Assembly (NCBI GenBank): GCA_963965975.1
Contig: OZ014416.1
Coordinates: 1,364,001-1,428,000 of the forward strand
Source of the DNA: Xestospongia bergquistia
Taxonomy: Eukaryota; Porifera; Demospongiae; Haplosclerida; Petrosiidae
DNA: 64,000 bases
Reading direction: 5' to 3'
This document shows, in pieces, positions 59,851-64,000 of this stretch. The position numbers and the translations under genes are program-made. Below the pieces are notes generated by a model, which ran no database searches, had not been told where the DNA came from, and saw nothing but the letters and a program-made list of their open reading frames with translations. The first letter of the stretch is position 1. Each line of letters begins with the position of its first letter.

Positions 59851-62800
59851 TCAGCAACAAGCTACTTGTAGTTCAAAAACTCCATTAATTGAAAGGGGAA
59901 TGGTGATATTATTTTGAAGCGATGAGGCTTCAACAGGAAAAGGACGAGCATTGAGAGATGGTGTTAGACGACTAGTAAGAATACTACTATAAACTTGTTC
60001 AAAAGTGATCCTGAAAGAAAATGAAAGGCCACTAGTATATGTACAAAAAGCATCCGTAAAATACAATAGACATTACAATGAATGACATGTTTACAACATT
60101 TCCAATTCATAAAAAAATTTACCTGTACAATAACAAAGTAGTTTTATAATAAGATATTATTATAATAACATTCCTCCAGTAATAATACAGGTTTACAATC
60201 ATGGTCAACTGACCTGTCTTCTTCTCTGATGCAGTAATAAGTACGTGGTCTCTTGAATCCATTAAACTCTGAATGAGCAGATATTGTGTAAGCTCCCATC
60301 TCTTCAAACAGTATCCAATCCCCTACTGATAGTTCGGGGAGTTTGGCATGACAGATCTTGTCCAAACTATCACAAGTGGGGCCCCAAATACTACAAGGAT
60401 AAAGAGCGCGACCAGCAGTGTCCTGAGAAAGAAGAAACTGAATTAGAAAGTGTTTTATGCGATGTTAGGGTTGTGCTATATTATCAACTAATAAAAAACA
60501 CACAATATTTAGAAGACTCTCTTAGTAAGAAAATGCTGCATAATGCTCTGACTACATAACTAAGAATGTTAATACATCATTCCATTTAAAGATGTGGGCT
60601 AGATAAGAGTGTTCTAGTTAAGGTGATCTCCAGGTAATCAGATTGATCTTGATAAACCACCCCAGCTACAGCCAGTTCATTCTGGTTGCATCATTGTATC
60701 TCAACTAATCATGTGCTTTAAGTTATTAAAGTATTATGATGTAACATATTATACTCAATTTGATTGGGTGGAGGTCATGTGATCAGAACTACCTCAGTAC
60801 AGACACCAATAGAAGAATTAGCTACACAAAACTTACTCCCCACAAACTATTAGAAAGCCACATAGATACCTCAATATATTTACCTCTAAAGTTAGTGGTG
60901 CTACAACAGCGTGATCAAATATGAGACAATTAAATGAACCATAGACCCCATCATTAATATAATACATAAAGGAGTGATCAGAGGACGACTCAACAATACG
61001 TTTACTGGTGACTTGGACAGCCAATGAAAAACAGGAGGTGGCAAAATAACGTCCTATGATAAAGATAGTAAACTGTTGACAACAGAAGATTTAGGTTGGG
61101 ATCAGAGTAGACATTATAATAACAAAGATGGACAGTTTCAATAGCTCCATATCAATGTAGTTAATGTTGTAATAATAATTATCATAATCATCATGTTTGT
61201 AGGCTCAGAGAGTGTGTAACTAACAATCACTGGAGCTTCTCATCAAATGGTTAAGTAGTCAAATGACTAACTCATCACAGCCAAAACTAATGCCAAGCAT
61301 CATTTTATACATACAATACTGTTCTGGGTAGTTTGCTTACCTGGTTCTGCTATTATATCAAGGTCTGTTCTATCAGCAAACAGTCTGTCAATATTATCAT
61401 TAATAGTCTTGGCAACCTCTTGAAAGAGAGTGAACTGTTTATCAGATCCCGGGAATCCTCCACCAATATCAAGAATAGTAAAATGGTAGCCTATTGAATC
61501 CTATAGGAGAAAAATTACAACAGTGTATGAACGATGACATCTTAATATGTACAGCATATTTAAAGACTTGATGTGCCTTTTCCAGTGCAACTCGGTAAGC
61601 ATCAGGAGTTTGACAGCCACTACCAACATGAAAACTAGAGAAGAGAAAAATAAGAATTGTTTGCAGTTTAAGTTCAAATATGATATGCAGGTAACAGGAG
61701 GTGTGTTTTGACTACATTTTGGCTCAGAGTGTGTAACAAGTAATCACTTCACTTCATTGAGGGCAAGTATGGTTTGACAACCAATCATCACAGCCAAAAC
61801 AGAATTACTGGAACAATTGATACTTCAATGGAAAGTAGGCCTAACAATACAAGCTCATTCCAGTGCAAGAACTGATGTTATGTTTTAACATAAATGAATG
61901 CACAGTCAACATAGTCCCTTACCTAACTCCTACTACTTTCAATGCCAAGCATTGAGCACTATGTAACAGGTCACAAGCTTTAGACACAGTACACCCAAAC
62001 TTAGCTCCTAGTTGGCATATGGCGTTAGGGTCATCAGCGCAAAGACGAACTATCAACCTTTACACATAAAATACAATAAGGAGCCAATAAACAAGTTGCC
62101 ATGGTTACCTGGCCTCTGGGTAATTGCTAGAAACTTTGAATAATTCCATTTCGTTATCAAAAGTCATCAGTGATACTTCTTTTTTGGCAGCATACCTATT
62201 TTAACAATGGTATAAAAATCAATGAAAACAATAGTAGTTATGATACTCACTTGATGTGAGAATTCTGTTTACAAGGATTAGCGAATATAATGTTATCTGG
62301 TGTTACACCAATGTCAAGTATCTGTCGTATTTCGCTTTTACTAGCACAATCAAATCCAGTTCCAAGGTGTGCCAATAAGGAGAGGACAACAGGATTATCA
62401 TTGCATTTGACAGCTGAAATAATAACAAAGAAAATACATCACAATCAATCAAATATTTCCAGTTTTTAATTAGGTCAACTAAGAGTCCATTATATGTGTC
62501 ATTTAGACTATCAGCAAACCAAGCCTTAGTTCTATAGGTGGGCATACGACATTAGTAGCCATGGCAACCATCTATAATTAGTTGGTTTAGGTGACAAACA
62601 CTGTCACATTAATAGCTGAAAACAATGGTAGGTTGTAAGCAATTGTGTATATTTAGACTACAAAATCATTGTGCATTTTTGAACCCAGAGTGGGAGAAAT
62701 GGACGTTTTCTAAGGGTACACACCCACTCCATTACGCATTGTTATTGATGCACAGCATAACATGTTTCATTGTGTTACACAACTCACCATAGTGAGGTTT

Positions 62801-63040
62801 AATTCGAGGAAGGAAATTCCTCCATAAGTTATAGAGATCAATCAATCTACCAACATCCATTAAATAAAATGGATCATCACAATCCTGCAGTAAATATCAA
62901 ACATCTGCTTAACCAATTATTAGATAACTAACCTCTCTATCAGTTGATTTGGTTATGCATCTCATATATTCCTGGCAAGACAAGGCTTTAGGAATGACCT
63001 CTACAGGTACAGACTTGCCTGGACCAGTTTTAATACTCAT
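59851..63040 (-). CDS. ODC1: Ornithine decarboxylase
   Basis: A PLP-dependent cytosolic enzyme making putrescine, the first committed step of polyamine synthesis. The start [17 protein letters not shown] at 63040 is followed by [17 protein letters not shown] and PHYAVKCN, whose lysine binds [37 protein letters not shown] and IIAEPGRYF follow in order. The catalytic cysteine is present in the exon at about 60340-60420 ([10 protein letters not shown]), which argues for an active enzyme rather than an antizyme inhibitor. The C-terminus ends VFELQVACC at a stop at 59851-59853, without an obvious PEST-rich tail. All introns seen are GT-AG. A broken tandem copy lies just downstream. Confidence 0.96.
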
Positions 63041-63199
63041 TTGGATTAATTATAGGTAAAATAAAACAAATAAGACTAAATGAAAGTAAGGTTGCAAATC
63101 CAAAACTAGAAATTACTAATGAAAGAAACAAAGATGCATAAAAGACAAAGTTTAAGGGCAGACAGTATTACCTTTTGTTATTATTTTGATTAAGGGGTG

Positions 63200-63480
63200 C
63201 TAGCTAATATCTCCCCACTCTGGTTCAAAATTTATATCAAGTTGATCTCTGTAAAGGCAAAGACCTTCTGCACGCTCACAGCAGATCACTCCACAGTGAG
63301 CACCCTGAGGAAAGATATTATTATTGTGGTATTTACTTAGTGTTTGAGGTATAATATTGGTCTCTTACACTAAACATCTATTGTTTGAAATTAGTGCTAG
63401 TCAGTCAGTCAACTTACCCTAGCAAGAGGATCCACCCCAAAATGACTAGGTATCTTTGACGGCCGAATTTTGGTAGCTAT
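63200..63480 (-). CDS. 3' end of an unrecognised gene (two exons)
   Basis: Exon 63304-63200 (stop TAG at 63200-63202) is preceded by an exon whose donor GTAAGT lies at about 63416 and which reads open up to about 63480. The joined peptide runs TKIRPSKIPSHFGVDPLAR, GAHCGVICCERAEGLCLYRD and ends FEPEWGDIS. Two cysteine pairs are visible. I do not recognise it. The 5' end is not resolved: a minus-strand ATG near 63695 opens MLRLSRVFPSHSTQ, which looks like a mitochondrial presequence, but no clean acceptor joins it in this frame. An alternative frame across the same junction gives a short membrane-like peptide. Confidence 0.45.
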
Positions 63481-63536
63481 CACTCAGAGATGTTTAGAAT
63501 AACGAGGTAGACATCCGCAGTTCTCTGACAACGCAA

Positions 63537-63692
63537 ATGTCTAAAATGTACGTTCTTAGACGAAACTATTTTGTCTGGGAACAGCAGAGCAAATCAGATG
63601 TGCTCCAAAATGCTCTCAGTTTGATGATGGAACAGGATTTAGTACAAAATAGACCTGAGTACTATGAGAAGGAAAGACGCGAGACAATCTGA
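63537..63692 (+). CDS. Possible 51-aa microprotein
   Basis: A short plus-strand open frame starting MSKMYVLRRNYFVWEQQ and ending YYEKERRETI, with balanced charged and hydrophobic residues. It overlaps the putative 5' region of the minus-strand gene and has no recognised family. It may be chance. Confidence 0.2.
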   Translation: MSKMYVLRRNYFVWEQQSKSDVLQNALSLMMEQDLVQNRPEYYEKERRETI

Positions 63693-64000
63693 GCATGCGC
63701 ACAAGTTTAACGCCTTTTCACGTGGTTCTTTGCTGCTATTTGCATAGCCAGCCCCTCCCCCCTACACAAAAATGTAAAGTGTTGTTCACTGGTTATGGAG
63801 AAAGATGATATTACCAGTGATAACACTTGGCCAAATTTGATTCCTCAGTAAATACAAAATTTGCCTTAGCATACTCCAATATTTAATCTAGGAAAGAAGA
63901 CACAATCATCATAAACTTTTTTAGTCCCGGTAATATTAAATGGCTTAGAAGATTCTATGGATTTGGGATTTAATGTATCCAATTGGTTTTGAAACTTATT
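63693..64000. other. Right-edge sequence
   Basis: Contains CACGTG at 63719-63724 and a C-rich run near 63750. No gene can be supported up to the window end. Confidence 0.4.

Overview
The window is metazoan nuclear DNA, most likely from a sponge (demosponge, Amphimedon-like). The evidence is AT-rich sequence, very dense gene packing, short GT-AG introns, and a set of animal genes (TRAF, Krüppel-like factor, syntenin, XK-related scramblase, SMARCAL1, tektin, TPR). The species assignment is inference: no database was searched. No CRISPR array, prokaryotic operon, virus or intact transposon was seen.

Layout, left to right: a 3-copy tandem repeat; TRAF adaptor (-); an unrecognised 81-aa two-exon protein (-); NDUFS1, complex I 75 kDa (-); TMEM138 (+, one exon); methylmalonyl-CoA mutase (-); SMARCAL1 (+); UBE2W (-); an FKBP12-type immunophilin (+); a 4.3 kb repeat-rich intergenic zone; a diverged FKBP paralogue (+); CFAP95 (-); a 161-aa secreted protein (+); a 202-aa single-pass membrane protein (-); syntenin (-); OSER1 (+); nucleoporin TPR (-, 12.6 kb); tektin-2 (+); an intronless XK-related protein (-); a KLF9/10/11/13-type zinc finger (+); a decayed partial copy of ornithine decarboxylase (-); intact ornithine decarboxylase (-); and the 3' part of an unrecognised gene (-) near the right edge.

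The dominant architecture is head-to-head pairing. Seven divergent pairs share promoters of about 80-295 bp: NDUFS1/TMEM138, MMUT/SMARCAL1, UBE2W/FKBP, CFAP95/secreted, syntenin/OSER1, TPR/TEKT2 and XKR/KLF. CACGTG E-boxes concentrate in these gaps. Three ciliary genes (TMEM138, CFAP95, TEKT2) each sit opposite another gene, and the TEKT2 gap holds a near-perfect RFX X-box.

The most notable observations are: matched U12-type AT-AC introns in both FKBP paralogues; NF-kappaB consensus sites inside the TRAF gene plus a six-copy kappaB-like array in the neighbouring NDUFS1 intron; a 61-bp minisatellite in a TPR intron carrying repeated CArG boxes with dimeric higher-order structure; (TC)n microsatellites that serve as polypyrimidine tracts; an intron-containing tandem ODC pseudogene; and a GC-rich hairpin between the FKBP genes. 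I found no wholly new multi-gene system. The least explained coding material is the 81-aa helical protein, the secreted protein, the 202-aa tail-WxxL protein and the fragment at the right edge.
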